Shown piece by piece: positions 16,356 to 27,575 of a stretch of 64,000 nucleotides of DNA. Numbering within the stretch: position 1 is the stretch's first letter; every line of letters starts with the position of its first letter. The stretch is from Solirubrobacterales bacterium (lineage in GTDB: Bacteria > Actinomycetota > Thermoleophilia > Solirubrobacterales > JACPNS01). The notes under the pieces were generated by a model. The model saw nothing but the letters and a program-made list of their open reading frames with translations, had not been told where the DNA came from and did no database searches. The stretch is taken from assembly GCA_016185345.1 (NCBI GenBank), contig JACPNS010000022.1, positions 1 through 64,000 on the forward strand, in the 5' to 3' direction. The position numbers and the translations under genes were made by a program.

Positions 16356-18335
16356 TTGAGCTACTTCGTCACCGGCGGCACCGGATTTGTTGGCCGATAC
16401 GTCCTTGAGCGTCTGCTCGAGCGAAAAGGACGGATCTACGTGCTCGTTCGTCCGCAGTCCCAGGAGCGGATGGCCGCGATCATCGAACGCCTCGGCGCGC
16501 CCAAGGGGCGCATCGTTCAGGTCACCGGAGACATCACCGAGCCGCACCTCGGCCTTTCGCTGGCCGACCGCGACCGGATCAAGAACGTTGATCACTTCCT
16601 TCACCTCGGTGCCGTATACGACATCGCCGCCGGCGAGCAGATCAACCGCGAGACGAACGTCGGCGGCACGATCAACGCGGTGCGCCTGGCCAACTCGCTC
16701 GACCACGCAACCTTTCACCACATCAGCACGATCGCCGTCGCCGGTCGATACAACGGCGTCTTCCGCGAGGACATGTTCGACGCCGGCCAGCGGCTCGAGT
16801 TTCCTTACGACCGGACGAAGTTCGAGGCCGAGCAGATCGTGCGCGAAGAACTCACCGCCCCGAAGCGCATCTATCGCCTCGCGATTGTTGTCGGTGACTC
16901 CAAGACAGGTGCGATTGACAAGATCGACGGCCCATACCTGATCTTCAAATGGCTCAAGCGCGCATCCGACCGCCTACCCGCATGGCTACCCACGATGGGC
17001 ATCACCGGCGGACAGGTAAACCTCATCCCCGTCGACTTCGCGGCTGGAGCGATCGACTATCTGATGCACAAAGACGGTCTGGACGGCCGCACCTTCCACC
17101 TCGCAGATCCGTACCCGCCGACGGTCGGCGAGGCGATCACGATCTTCGCCAACGCCGGCGGCGCGCCCGGATTCAACATCCGCACGAACAACGCGATCGC
17201 ACAGTCCGCGCCGCGTATCCTGCTCGATCTCGCGCAGCACTCGCCGCCCACGAAAATGATCGGTGACGGGATTGTCAAGCACCTCGAACTGCCGCGCCAG
17301 TTCTGGGGCAACCTCGACAACCCGACTCGTTTTGACTGCTCAGAAACGCTCAAGGAACTCGACGGCTCCGGCCTCTTCGTGCCGCCGCTCGAGCGCTACG
17401 CCAAGACCCTCTGGGACTACTGGGAGCGCAACTTCAGCGACGCCGCCACCGAGAACCGCAAGCTCAAACGTTCGGTCAACGGCAAGGTCGTCGTGATCAC
17501 CGGCGCATCCTCGGGAATCGGCGAAGTCGTCGCGCACCGGGTCGGTCGCGCCGGCGCCACGGTCATCCTGATCGCCCGCACGAAATCAAAGCTCGACGTG
17601 GTCCGAGACGAGATCATCGATGCTGGCGGCGACGCAGCATCCTTCACGGCAGACCTCTCAGACCTCGACGACTGCCAGCGCGTGATGGAGGACATCCTTG
17701 AGGAGTACGGCCGGATCGACGTGCTTGTCAACAACGCCGGCCGCTCGATCCGCCGTTCGCTCAGCACCAGCGGCGACCGCTTCCACGACTTCGAGCGCAC
17801 AATGCAGCTCAACTACTTCGGCGCGCTCAAGATGATCATGACCGTCCTGCCAGGCATGCGCCAGCGCAAGTACGGCCGCATCATCAACATCAGCTCGATC
17901 GGTGCTCAGGCATATCCGCCGCGATTCAGCGCATACGTGGCCAGCAAGACCGCACTCGACGCATTCAGCCGCTGCGCCCAACCCGAAGTGCTGAGCGACG
18001 GCGTGATCTTCACCACCGTCTACATGCCGCTGGTCAAGACTCCGATGACCGCGCCGACCACGATTTACAAAGCCTTCCCGATGATCACCCCGCACGAGGC
18101 GAGCGACCTCGTGATCAAGGGCATGACCGGTACGCCGCGAAAGGTCACGACCAACCTTGGCCGTACCGGCGAAGTTCTCCACGCACTCTCGCCCGAGCTC
18201 GCCGACCGGATCCTCGCGATGGCGTACAACCTCTTCCCAGAGAGTGCCGCCGCAAAGGGCACCGCCGGCAGTCGCGATCAGATCACGCCCGAGGCGATCG
18301 CCTTCGCGCACGTAATGCGCGGCGTCTACTGGTAG
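16356..18335 (+). CDS. Bifunctional fatty acyl-CoA/aldehyde reductase (AcrA1-like)
   Basis: 659 residues with two fused Rossmann domains. Residues 1-370 are an extended SDR of the fatty acyl-CoA reductase type (FVTGGTGFVG at the start, active-site Tyr-Lys in PYDRTKFEAE). Residues about 375-659 are a classical SDR (VVITGASSGIGE near 380, NNAGRSIRRS, YVASK near 526). The order and length match mycobacterial AcrA1 (Rv3391) and marine FALDR enzymes, which reduce fatty acyl-CoA via aldehyde to alcohol with NADPH. The start is TTG 16356 with AGGAG eight bases upstream. It is followed on the same strand by an acyl-CoA ligase, consistent with fatty alcohol or wax ester formation. Confidence 0.82.
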   Translation: MSYFVTGGTGFVGRYVLERLLERKGRIYVLVRPQSQERMAAIIERLGAPKGRIVQVTGDITEPHLGLSLADRDRIKNVDHFLHLGAVYDIAAGEQINRETNVGGTINAVRLANSLDHATFHHISTIAVAGRYNGVFREDMFDAGQRLEFPYDRTKFEAEQIVREELTAPKRIYRLAIVVGDSKTGAIDKIDGPYLIFKWLKRASDRLPAWLPTMGITGGQVNLIPVDFAAGAIDYLMHKDGLDGRTFHLADPYPPTVGEAITIFANAGGAPGFNIRTNNAIAQSAPRILLDLAQHSPPTKMIGDGIVKHLELPRQFWGNLDNPTRFDCSETLKELDGSGLFVPPLERYAKTLWDYWERNFSDAATENRKLKRSVNGKVVVITGASSGIGEVVAHRVGRAGATVILIARTKSKLDVVRDEIIDAGGDAASFTADLSDLDDCQRVMEDILEEYGRIDVLVNNAGRSIRRSLSTSGDRFHDFERTMQLNYFGALKMIMTVLPGMRQRKYGRIINISSIGAQAYPPRFSAYVASKTALDAFSRCAQPEVLSDGVIFTTVYMPLVKTPMTAPTTIYKAFPMITPHEASDLVIKGMTGTPRKVTTNLGRTGEVLHALSPELADRILAMAYNLFPESAAAKGTAGSRDQITPEAIAFAHVMRGVYW

Positions 18336-18520
18336 TCAATCCTTGGTAACCGTGGGGTCACTTTAGGTGCGCCTTATGGGCGCCACGCAGCTACCCGCCT
18401 TGGGTTAGACTTGGCCGACGATCCAGTCTGGATCTGGGGATAGGCCGCCTCGGGGGTGGCGAAAACTTATGTCCGCTCCATGCGCGCACACCGGCCTGGG
18501 CAATCGAAACGAGCAGAGAA

Positions 18521-20380
18521 ATGGATGTTCTGACCGAACTTTTTGACATGGCGATAGAACAGAGCGAATCTCAACAGATCCCGGCCTTGGAGTACTCAAC
18601 ACGGTCCTCCACAATGGCTGACCTCCTCACCCTTGCCGCCGAGCAGCACGCGACCAACATCGCGCTCAAGCACAAGGTCGGTGAGCAATGGCGCGAGGTT
18701 ACCTACGCCGAGCTGCTGCCGATCGTGCGTGGAATCTCCAAAGGATTGATCGCCAACGGCATCACTCTCGGCGACAAGGTCGCGATCCTTTCCAACACGC
18801 GTCCCGAGTGGACCTACGCCGACTTCGGCGCGCTGTGCGCAGGCGCAACGGTGGCTCCGGTGTACCAGACCAACTCGCCCGAAGAGGTCGAGTACGTGCT
18901 CAATCACTCCGAGGCAAAGCTCGTCGTCGTCGAGGATGAAGAGCAGCTCAACAAAATCAAGCGCGTCCGCGATCAGCTGACATTCCTCGAGAAGGTCGTG
19001 ATCATCGACCCCGATGCCGCCGACCTCGGCGAAGCGATCACGCTCGAAGAGCTCAAGTCGCAGGGTGGGCACATAAGCGACGACGAGTTCGACCAGCGCG
19101 TCGAAGCGGTCAAGCCGGACGACCTCTGCACGATCGTCTACACATCGGGCACCACTGGTCCGCCCAAGGGCTGCATGATCACCCACGGCAACTACCGCGC
19201 CACCACCACGATGGGCGAGAGCACGTTGATCGGTAACCCGCAGGAGCAGATCTACCTCTTCCTCCCGCTGGCCCATGTGTTTGCGCGACTCGTGCAGTTC
19301 GTGTCAGTCGACGTTGGCGCGACGCTGGCCTACTGGCAGAAGGACCCGACGCAAATCATCCCAGACGTGATCGGGCTGCAGCCGGACTCACTTCCTAGCG
19401 TCCCGCGCATCTTCGAGAAGCTCTACACGCTTGCCAACAACGTCGCCGACGCCAAGTCGCCAGAGGAAAAGGCGATGTTCAAGAAGGCGATCGAGGTTGG
19501 CGCGCAGGTGCGCGAACTGCAGTCGCAGGGCAAGCCGATCCCAGAGGATCTCCAGAAAATCTTTGATGCAGCGGACGAGCCGGTCTACCAGATGGTCCGC
19601 AACCTGTTCGGCGGCAAGATGAAGCGTGCCGTCACCGGGGCGGCGCCGATCGCAGCCGAGATCCTCGAGTTCTTCTTTGCTTGTGGCGTCCCGGTGTTCG
19701 AGGGTTACGGCATGACCGAGACCTCCACCCTGGCCACATCGAACAACGCGATCACCGGATACCGCATCGGTTCGGTCGGTAAGCCCGTCCCGGGCTGCAA
19801 GGTCAAGATCGCCGACGACGGCGAAATCCTGATCAGCGGCCCGAACATTTTCCAGGGCTACTACAAGGACGACGCGGCAACGGCCGAGACGATCGACCGC
19901 GAAGGCTGGCTCCACACCGGCGACCTCGGAATGATCGACGAGGACGGATTTGTCTTCATCACCGGTCGCAAGAAAGACATCATCATCACCGCGGGCGGCA
20001 AGAACCTCACGCCGGCCAACTTCGAGAACGCAATGAAGCAGAACCGCTGGGTCTCGCAGGCAGTGATGTTCGGGGACCGTCGCCCGTACCCGGTGGCGCT
20101 GCTCACGCTCGACCCCGAGGAATTGCCGGCCCTGGCCGCGCAACTCGAGATCGAGAACGACGACAACATCTACAACAACCCCAAGGTCACCGACCTGATC
20201 CAGTCAGTTGTCGATGAGGTGAACACAAAGTTCGCAAACGTCGAGCAGGTCAAGAAAATCCGCATCCTCAACCACGACCTGACGATCGAATCCGGCGAGC
20301 TGACCCCGTCGATGAAGGTCAAGCGCAACGTCGTGCACGAGAAGTACGCGGACATCTACGCGGCGATGTACGACAACTAG
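18521..20380 (+). CDS. Long-chain fatty acid-CoA ligase (FadD15-like)
   Basis: 619 residues of the AMP-forming acyl-CoA synthetase family. The P-loop reads YTSGTTGPPKG near residue 206, the adenylate motif GYGMTETS follows, and the hinge region is GDLGMIDEDGFVFITGRKKD with the C-terminal lysine in GGKNLTP. It activates fatty acids to CoA thioesters at the inner membrane face. It lies 185 bases downstream of the acyl-CoA reductase, so the pair may convert free fatty acids to alcohols. ATG 18521 is used; an ATG at 18614 (MADLLTLAAE) is a possible shorter start. Confidence 0.92.
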   Translation: MDVLTELFDMAIEQSESQQIPALEYSTRSSTMADLLTLAAEQHATNIALKHKVGEQWREVTYAELLPIVRGISKGLIANGITLGDKVAILSNTRPEWTYADFGALCAGATVAPVYQTNSPEEVEYVLNHSEAKLVVVEDEEQLNKIKRVRDQLTFLEKVVIIDPDAADLGEAITLEELKSQGGHISDDEFDQRVEAVKPDDLCTIVYTSGTTGPPKGCMITHGNYRATTTMGESTLIGNPQEQIYLFLPLAHVFARLVQFVSVDVGATLAYWQKDPTQIIPDVIGLQPDSLPSVPRIFEKLYTLANNVADAKSPEEKAMFKKAIEVGAQVRELQSQGKPIPEDLQKIFDAADEPVYQMVRNLFGGKMKRAVTGAAPIAAEILEFFFACGVPVFEGYGMTETSTLATSNNAITGYRIGSVGKPVPGCKVKIADDGEILISGPNIFQGYYKDDAATAETIDREGWLHTGDLGMIDEDGFVFITGRKKDIIITAGGKNLTPANFENAMKQNRWVSQAVMFGDRRPYPVALLTLDPEELPALAAQLEIENDDNIYNNPKVTDLIQSVVDEVNTKFANVEQVKKIRILNHDLTIESGELTPSMKVKRNVVHEKYADIYAAMYDN

Positions 20381-20393
20381 GAACTCCTAGAGC

Positions 20394-20434
20394 CCGACTG
20401 CCCTGTGATCACCCGACAGGGCAGTCGGACTTTT
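20394..20434 (+). terminator. Intrinsic terminator after the acyl-CoA ligase
   Basis: A 13-bp stem CCGACTGCCCTGT (20394-20406) pairs with 20416-20428, with a 9-nt loop and TTTTCT downstream. It starts 14 bases after the stop codon and is a clear Rho-independent terminator. Confidence 0.9.
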
Positions 20435-20512
20435 CTGTCTCATGCGGGAACCGCACCTGTCCTGGCGAAAGGGTGTTGAAGTACCTGTCAGATGCTCCCG
20501 ACAAGCTCAGAA

Positions 20513-21790
20513 ATGATCTCGCGCCGCATGGCGCTTTTTATTGCCGCAGCCGCGTGCCTGCTTGCGTTGGCGCTCGCACCCGCGCGCGCCGACGCCTCGA
20601 CACGCACCGACGTCAAGCGCGCCATGAACGCCCTCACAGGCGGAGCCGGCGCCTACGCCTGGAACATCACCGACGGCCGCGCGATTGCAGCCCGCAACGG
20701 TTCGACCGGCCGCATCATCGCCTCCAACGCCAAGCTCTTCACTGCGGCGGCGATTCTTTCGCGCTACGGGACCGGCGGCCGCTTCAGCACCAACGTATAT
20801 GCAGACGGCTCGCTTGCTGGCGGCACGCTGACGGGCGACCTCTACCTCCGCGGCGGCGGCGACCCTCTGTTCGGCAACGCGAGCTTCGTGACAACTGTCT
20901 TCGGATCCCGCGCGACACTCGAGCAGCTCGCCCAGAACTTGAAAGCCGCAGGAGTGACGAAGGTCACGGGAACGATCTTCGGCGACGAGAGCGTCTTTGA
21001 CGCGCGCCGCGGAACGATCTACTCGGCCTTCGCGCGCAATGGAGACATCGGCGGCGCGCTCGGTGGGTTGATGGTGAACAAGGGTTTCATCGGCAATCGC
21101 TGGCAGGCGAACCCGCCGGCATTTGCTGCCCAGAGCATGAGCGCCGCACTCAAAGGTGTCGGAATCGCCGTGACCGCGAAGACGGGCATCGCCAAGACGC
21201 CCTCCAATGCAAAGCGACTCGCCTACGTCCGCTCACTCCCGACCAGCGCCCTCGTGCGCCAGATGAACAAACCGTCCAACAACTACCTCGCTGAGATGCT
21301 CACGAAAGCCTTGGCAATGCCGCCGAGCGCAGCCGACGATGACGAGGACGGCGGGCTGGTGCCGCTGGGCAACACGTCGGCCACCACTGCATCGGGCAGC
21401 AGCGTCACGCGCAGGCACGCCGCATCGTTTGGATCACGGGTTCAGCTCGCTGACGGCTCAGGCCTCTCGCGCTCAGACAACGCAGCGCCACGCGAAGTCG
21501 TCGATCTGCTCCGCGGTCTGCAGAAGACGGTCGCCTTCACAGATTTCAAGGCCTCACTTCCGATCGCTGGCGTGGACGGCACCCTTGCTCGGCGCATGCG
21601 CCGCGGCGCCGCCTACCGCAATTGCTTCGCCAAGACCGGCACGCTGAACAACGTCTCGTCGCTCTCGGGCTACTGCACCACCGTCGGCGGCGACACGGTC
21701 GCCTTTTCAATCCTGCAGAACCGCGTTTCGCCGGCTGCGGCGCGCGCGCAGCAGGACCGCGTTGCGGCTCAGCTTGCTGCGCTGAATTAG
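20513..21790 (+). CDS. D-Ala-D-Ala carboxypeptidase/endopeptidase, PBP4 type (peptidase S13)
   Basis: About 425 residues with a signal peptide (MISRRMALFIAAAACLLALA, cleavage near ARADA). The penicillin-binding motifs appear in order: SxxK as IIASNAKLFTAA, SxN as KPSNNYLAEM, and KTG as FAKTGTLNNVSS. This is the S13/PBP4 (DacB) family, which trims cross-links or stem peptides of peptidoglycan outside the membrane. An ATG at 20492 would add seven residues before the signal peptide; 20513 gives a more normal n-region. Its stop overlaps the stop of a decayed gene on the other strand. Confidence 0.88.
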   Translation: MISRRMALFIAAAACLLALALAPARADASTRTDVKRAMNALTGGAGAYAWNITDGRAIAARNGSTGRIIASNAKLFTAAAILSRYGTGGRFSTNVYADGSLAGGTLTGDLYLRGGGDPLFGNASFVTTVFGSRATLEQLAQNLKAAGVTKVTGTIFGDESVFDARRGTIYSAFARNGDIGGALGGLMVNKGFIGNRWQANPPAFAAQSMSAALKGVGIAVTAKTGIAKTPSNAKRLAYVRSLPTSALVRQMNKPSNNYLAEMLTKALAMPPSAADDDEDGGLVPLGNTSATTASGSSVTRRHAASFGSRVQLADGSGLSRSDNAAPREVVDLLRGLQKTVAFTDFKASLPIAGVDGTLARRMRRGAAYRNCFAKTGTLNNVSSLSGYCTTVGGDTVAFSILQNRVSPAAARAQQDRVAAQLAALN

Positions 21791-21915
21791 CCCTCGCCCA
21801 AGGCTAACTGGGATATCGAGGCAGCGAGTTCCTTCGGCTTGTCCTCAGCGAGGAACGTCCATCCTCTGCGGATCGGATCGATCCGCGAGTTCGGGAACGC
21901 GGCCGCCAGTCCTGA

Positions 21916-21930
<15 letters not shown>
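21787..21930 (-). pseudogene. Alpha/beta-hydrolase C-terminal fragment
   Basis: A 47-codon frame ending at TAA (21787-21789) reads LAAAFPNSRIDPIRRGWTFL then AEDKPKELAASISQ. This is the usual end of alpha/beta-hydrolases of the dehalogenase/esterase type (catalytic His region through the last helix); the catalytic His itself is replaced (RRGWTF). A stop at its upstream limit and the direct junction with a TetR fragment indicate a truncated remnant. Confidence 0.5.
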
Positions 21931-24264
<2,334 letters not shown>

Positions 24265-24283
24265 TCACGACTGGCAGGCCGAG

Positions 24284-24478
24284 TTATGCGGCCGCTTCGC
24301 ACTGGCGCTCGTCGTAAAAGATGAAAAACGCAGAGCGTGCCCGGATTGCCGCGGCAACGAGCCGCGCATCAAGCGTGCCTAGATCGCGCAATGGAAACCT
24401 GGAAGCTGCGTCGAAGACCTCGCGCGGCATCTCTAAGACCGCGAAGTCCGCCAGCGGCGAGCAGATGGCGCGCGCAAG
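24284..24478 (-). pseudogene. PIN-domain (VapC-like) C-terminal fragment
   Basis: A frame ending at TAA 24284-24286 reads FDAASRFPLRDLGTLDARLV then AAAIRARSAFFIFYDERQ. This is the C-terminal half of VapC-type PIN ribonucleases (pattern LRxLDALHLAxAL followed by xTYDxRxxxAA). No N-terminal half with the first catalytic Asp precedes it in frame; a TGA closes the frame upstream. It appears to be a decayed toxin gene. Confidence 0.5.
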
Positions 24479-24498
24479 GGTTTGGTCCCGGCCTCATC

Positions 24499-24558
24499 GA
24501 GCACGCTTACTTCGATACCTCCGTCATGCTCAAGTTGGTGGCACAAGCCGGAAGTTGA
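24499..24558 (+). pseudogene. PIN-domain N-terminal fragment
   Basis: EHAYFDTSVMLKLVAQAGS followed by TGA is the first beta strand and helix of a PIN toxin (pattern YxDTSVLVKLxxxEPGS), on the strand opposite to the nearby PIN C-terminal fragment. No cognate antitoxin is recognisable. The stretch 24223-24678 holds nothing else I can name. Confidence 0.45.
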
Positions 24559-24678
24559 GTGGCGGCAATTCATCTTCAATCGGCACGCTACAGCAACATG
24601 CCCAGCAGCCTCCCGCAACTTGTCCGCTTCCAATCGGTTCTATCCTCAAGCATTCGGTCCCAGGACGGGACCTCCCCC

Positions 24679-26004
24679 ATGCCCCGAATCCGCTCGGCAA
24701 CAATCACCCTCCTCTTCGCAATTCTTGCGTTTCCGGCCGCCTCCAGCGCCGCGGGCCATAACGTCACGCAGGTCGCCGCGGAGCAGAATTTCCAGCAGTT
24801 CACCGCGGGCGGCGGTTGGTCCTACTTCGGGGATCCACGCGCGGTCGAGACCGGCGGCAAGCGCTTCATCGGCTGGACCACAATGATCGGTCAGGTCCAG
24901 GTCTCAGAGCAGGATCAAAAAACTGGCAGGATCAACACCGTCACGCTTGGTCCACGCATGGAAGAGGGCGATGACCATGAGAACCCATCGCTGCTGGTGC
25001 GCCCCGACGGCCGGATAACCGCGTTCTACTCGCCGCACTCAGGCCGCCTGCGCCCGAAGAAGCGCAAGTCGCGGCTCTACTACCGGACCACCATCAAGCC
25101 CGGCGACATCTCCGAATGGTCTGCCGTGAAGACGATCCCGACAAATACCCGTAATCACCTCGGCTACACGTACCCGAACCCAGTCCCGCTCTCCCGCAAC
25201 CGCATTTTCCTGACCTGGCGCGGCGGCGACTGGCTGCCCGGAATGGCTGTCCTGACCAACAACAAATGGTCAAAGGCGCGTGGAATGATTTACAGCCCCC
25301 ACCCCCGCCGCCCATACGTAAAGACCGCCGCGGGAAACAAGGGCACCGTCCTGATCGGCTACAACCAGGACAATCCGCGCCAGACGCCCACCAACACGTA
25401 CTTCGCCCGTTACATCCCCGGCAAGGGGTATTTCAAGGCCAATGGCCAGAGGATCACCGGACCGTCCGCACGGATCCCGTCACAGAAGGGCGACCTGGTC
25501 GCCACCAACAAGCCCGCTGGTCGCAATTGGGTGATGGACGTCGCGGAGACCAATAGCGGCGCACCTGTCGTGCTCTATGCCGCGGGAGACCGCTTCAAGG
25601 AGATGTTCTTCTACATCGCACGCTATGAGGCCGGTCGCTGGGTGCGTACGCAGATCGTCGGCAGCGGGTTCGACGGCAAGACGCTGATCCCGCCGAACTT
25701 CAATTACTACCCCTCTGCCGGAGCAAGTCTTGACCACAACAAGCCGAGCGTCGTCTACCTATCTCGGGCCGTCGGCGCGACGCTGAACATGCGCGTCGAA
25801 ACCTGGGCGCTGCAAGAACCGGGCAATCTCGCTTCTGGCTGGGACGTCACGCGCAACAGCCCGCCCGACATGGACTGCTACCGGCCCGTGGGCATTCGCG
25901 GCGGTCGCACGGGTGACGTCGCGATGATGTGCGGCTACTACTTCAGCTGGCTGAATTTCCAGACCGGGATCTACTTGGCCACGCCAAAGTCGACCGACGA
26001 CTGA
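24679..26004 (+). CDS. Exported BNR_4-repeat beta-propeller protein
   Basis: 441 residues from ATG 24679, with a signal peptide (RSATITLLFAILAFPAASSA). The mature protein begins with GGGWSYFGDPRAVETGGKRF, typical of BNR_4 repeat proteins, and continues through repeated WT/WS strands, HENPSLLVRPDGRITAFYS and YTYPNPVPLSRNRIFLTWRG. The family resembles sialidase-like propellers that act on or bind polysaccharides outside the cell; no catalytic set was identified. A longer frame from 24559 lacks a signal peptide at its start. It overlaps surE convergently by 34 bases. Confidence 0.75.
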   Translation: MPRIRSATITLLFAILAFPAASSAAGHNVTQVAAEQNFQQFTAGGGWSYFGDPRAVETGGKRFIGWTTMIGQVQVSEQDQKTGRINTVTLGPRMEEGDDHENPSLLVRPDGRITAFYSPHSGRLRPKKRKSRLYYRTTIKPGDISEWSAVKTIPTNTRNHLGYTYPNPVPLSRNRIFLTWRGGDWLPGMAVLTNNKWSKARGMIYSPHPRRPYVKTAAGNKGTVLIGYNQDNPRQTPTNTYFARYIPGKGYFKANGQRITGPSARIPSQKGDLVATNKPAGRNWVMDVAETNSGAPVVLYAAGDRFKEMFFYIARYEAGRWVRTQIVGSGFDGKTLIPPNFNYYPSAGASLDHNKPSVVYLSRAVGATLNMRVETWALQEPGNLASGWDVTRNSPPDMDCYRPVGIRGGRTGDVAMMCGYYFSWLNFQTGIYLATPKSTDD

Positions 26005-26777
26005 AGGTCCGCCGTTGCCAATGCTTCGAGCTGGCGATGACTGGTCAGCTCAAAATGAACTGGCGTAACCGCTATGTCGCCCTCGGCGATCGCCTCGAAG
26101 TCTGTGCCGTCGGCGTCAACGTAGGACGGATCGTCGCCGTAGATGCGGTAGCGAATGCGCGCGCCTTCCTCTGACTTCTTCTCAAGACGGTCGCGGTAGA
26201 TCCGTTTGCCGAGGGTGCAGACGCGAACGCCGCCGATCTCGCCGGCAGGCACGTTCACGTTCAGCAACGTGCCCTTGTCAACGGGAAGATCGTCCCAGCG
26301 CTCCACGAGGCCAGCGGCAAAGCGCGCCCCAGCATCGAAATCGAGTTCGCCACCAAAGCTCCAACCCATCTCCCCGCGAACTGCCTGCTGCGAAACCGCG
26401 ACTGCCGGGATGTCGAGGATCACGCCTTCGAAGGCCGCGGCGACGGTGCCGCTGTAGGTGATGTCGTCGCCCAGGTTGGCGCCGTGGTTGATTCCAGAGA
26501 CGATCAGCTCGGGCGTGAAATCCAAAAGGCCGAGCGTTGCGAAGCGAACGCAGTCAACCGGCGTGCCGTCAGTCTGGTAACCGAAGGTGCCATCGCCGAA
26601 CTCGACCTTTTCGACGTAGAGCGGGTCACGCGTGGTGATTCCGCGGCCGATCGCGCTGCGGTTGGAATCTGGTGCGATTACGGCAAGTTCAATGCCGGGC
26701 ACCTTGAGCAGCGCGTGGCGGAATGCGTGCAGGCCAGCTGCCTGGATTCCGTCGTCGTTTGTGAGCAAAACCTTCAT
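25971..26777 (-). CDS. surE: 5'/3'-nucleotidase SurE
   Basis: 268 residues. MKVLLTNDDGIQAAGL supplies the metal-binding NDDG, and SGINHGANLGDDITYSGTVAAA the conserved Asn and GTVGAA-like segment. It dephosphorylates nucleoside 5'/3'-monophosphates with a divalent metal in the cytoplasm. It lies 12 bases downstream of truA on the same strand and is probably co-transcribed with it. Confidence 0.95.
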   Translation of the reverse strand: MKVLLTNDDGIQAAGLHAFRHALLKVPGIELAVIAPDSNRSAIGRGITTRDPLYVEKVEFGDGTFGYQTDGTPVDCVRFATLGLLDFTPELIVSGINHGANLGDDITYSGTVAAAFEGVILDIPAVAVSQQAVRGEMGWSFGGELDFDAGARFAAGLVERWDDLPVDKGTLLNVNVPAGEIGGVRVCTLGKRIYRDRLEKKSEEGARIRYRIYGDDPSYVDADGTDFEAIAEGDIAVTPVHFELTSHRQLEALATADLQSSVDFGVAK

Positions 26778-26789
26778 CAGGCAATAATC

Positions 26790-27518
26790 CTACGTGGCGT
26801 CGCCAAAACCCACCGAAGCGAGGTACAGGCCGTGCGCAGGCGCAGTCCCGCCGCCCTCTGCACGAGGCGCTCCGTCAAGTAACCGAGCAAAATCTTCGAT
26901 CGGTCGCGCGCGCCGCGCAACGTCAATCTGGATGGAGACCAGGCTGCGCACCATCCTGCGCGTGAACTTGTCGCCCTCGATCCAGAACTCGAGCAACCGC
27001 TCGCCCTGGACCCACTCGGCGCGGCGCACGGTGCGCCTGTAGTGCTCATAGGGCTGCTGTGCGAGCGTGAACGCCTCGAAGTCGTGCTGACCGAGCAGAA
27101 GCTCTGCGCAGGCGTTCAGGAGGGCCTGGTCGAGCCGATACGCACACCAGAGCACCCGACCACGCATCAGAGCGGGTCTTTCGCGGTGATTCCAGAGGCG
27201 ATAGCAATAGGTGCGCGAAGTCGCGTCCGAGCGAGCGTCGAACGACTCATCCGCTTCTTCACTGGAGAGAACGGCGATGTCATCGGGCAGCAGAGCGTTG
27301 ATCGATCGCACGTTTGCGGGGTCGCCCGGGTGCGAGGCAACCTGAGCCCATGCGTGTACACCAGCGTCGGTACGCCCGGCGACCGTGAGCCTGGTCTCTT
27401 CCCGCCGCACGATCTGGAGAGCCGTCTCCAGCTCTTGCTGAATAGTGCGTACTCCGGGCTGCTTGGCCCACCCGCGGAAATCGGTTCCGTCGTATTCGAT
27501 GGTCAGTCTTGTTGTCAC
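26790..27518 (-). CDS. truA: tRNA pseudouridine(38-40) synthase TruA
   Basis: 242 residues. The catalytic aspartate is D51 in the motif GRTDAGVHA, and the N-terminus ends FRGWAKQPGVRTIQQELE. It isomerises uridines 38-40 in the anticodon arm of tRNAs. In many actinobacteria truA follows rplQ; here an exported propeller gene is inserted on the opposite strand between them. Confidence 0.95.
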   Translation of the reverse strand: MTTRLTIEYDGTDFRGWAKQPGVRTIQQELETALQIVRREETRLTVAGRTDAGVHAWAQVASHPGDPANVRSINALLPDDIAVLSSEEADESFDARSDATSRTYCYRLWNHRERPALMRGRVLWCAYRLDQALLNACAELLLGQHDFEAFTLAQQPYEHYRRTVRRAEWVQGERLLEFWIEGDKFTRRMVRSLVSIQIDVARRARPIEDFARLLDGAPRAEGGGTAPAHGLYLASVGFGDAT

Positions 27519-27575
27519 TGGACCGAAGATTCTTGCGGATTGATGTGTTTATCTGTCAAGGATCGATACCCCCCA

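Noticed and set aside
27042-27575. Upstream extension of the TolB-like protein frame antisense to truA
   Set aside because: It lies wholly within the truA gene, has no signal peptide at its start, and the exported protein is complete from 27576 or 27543.
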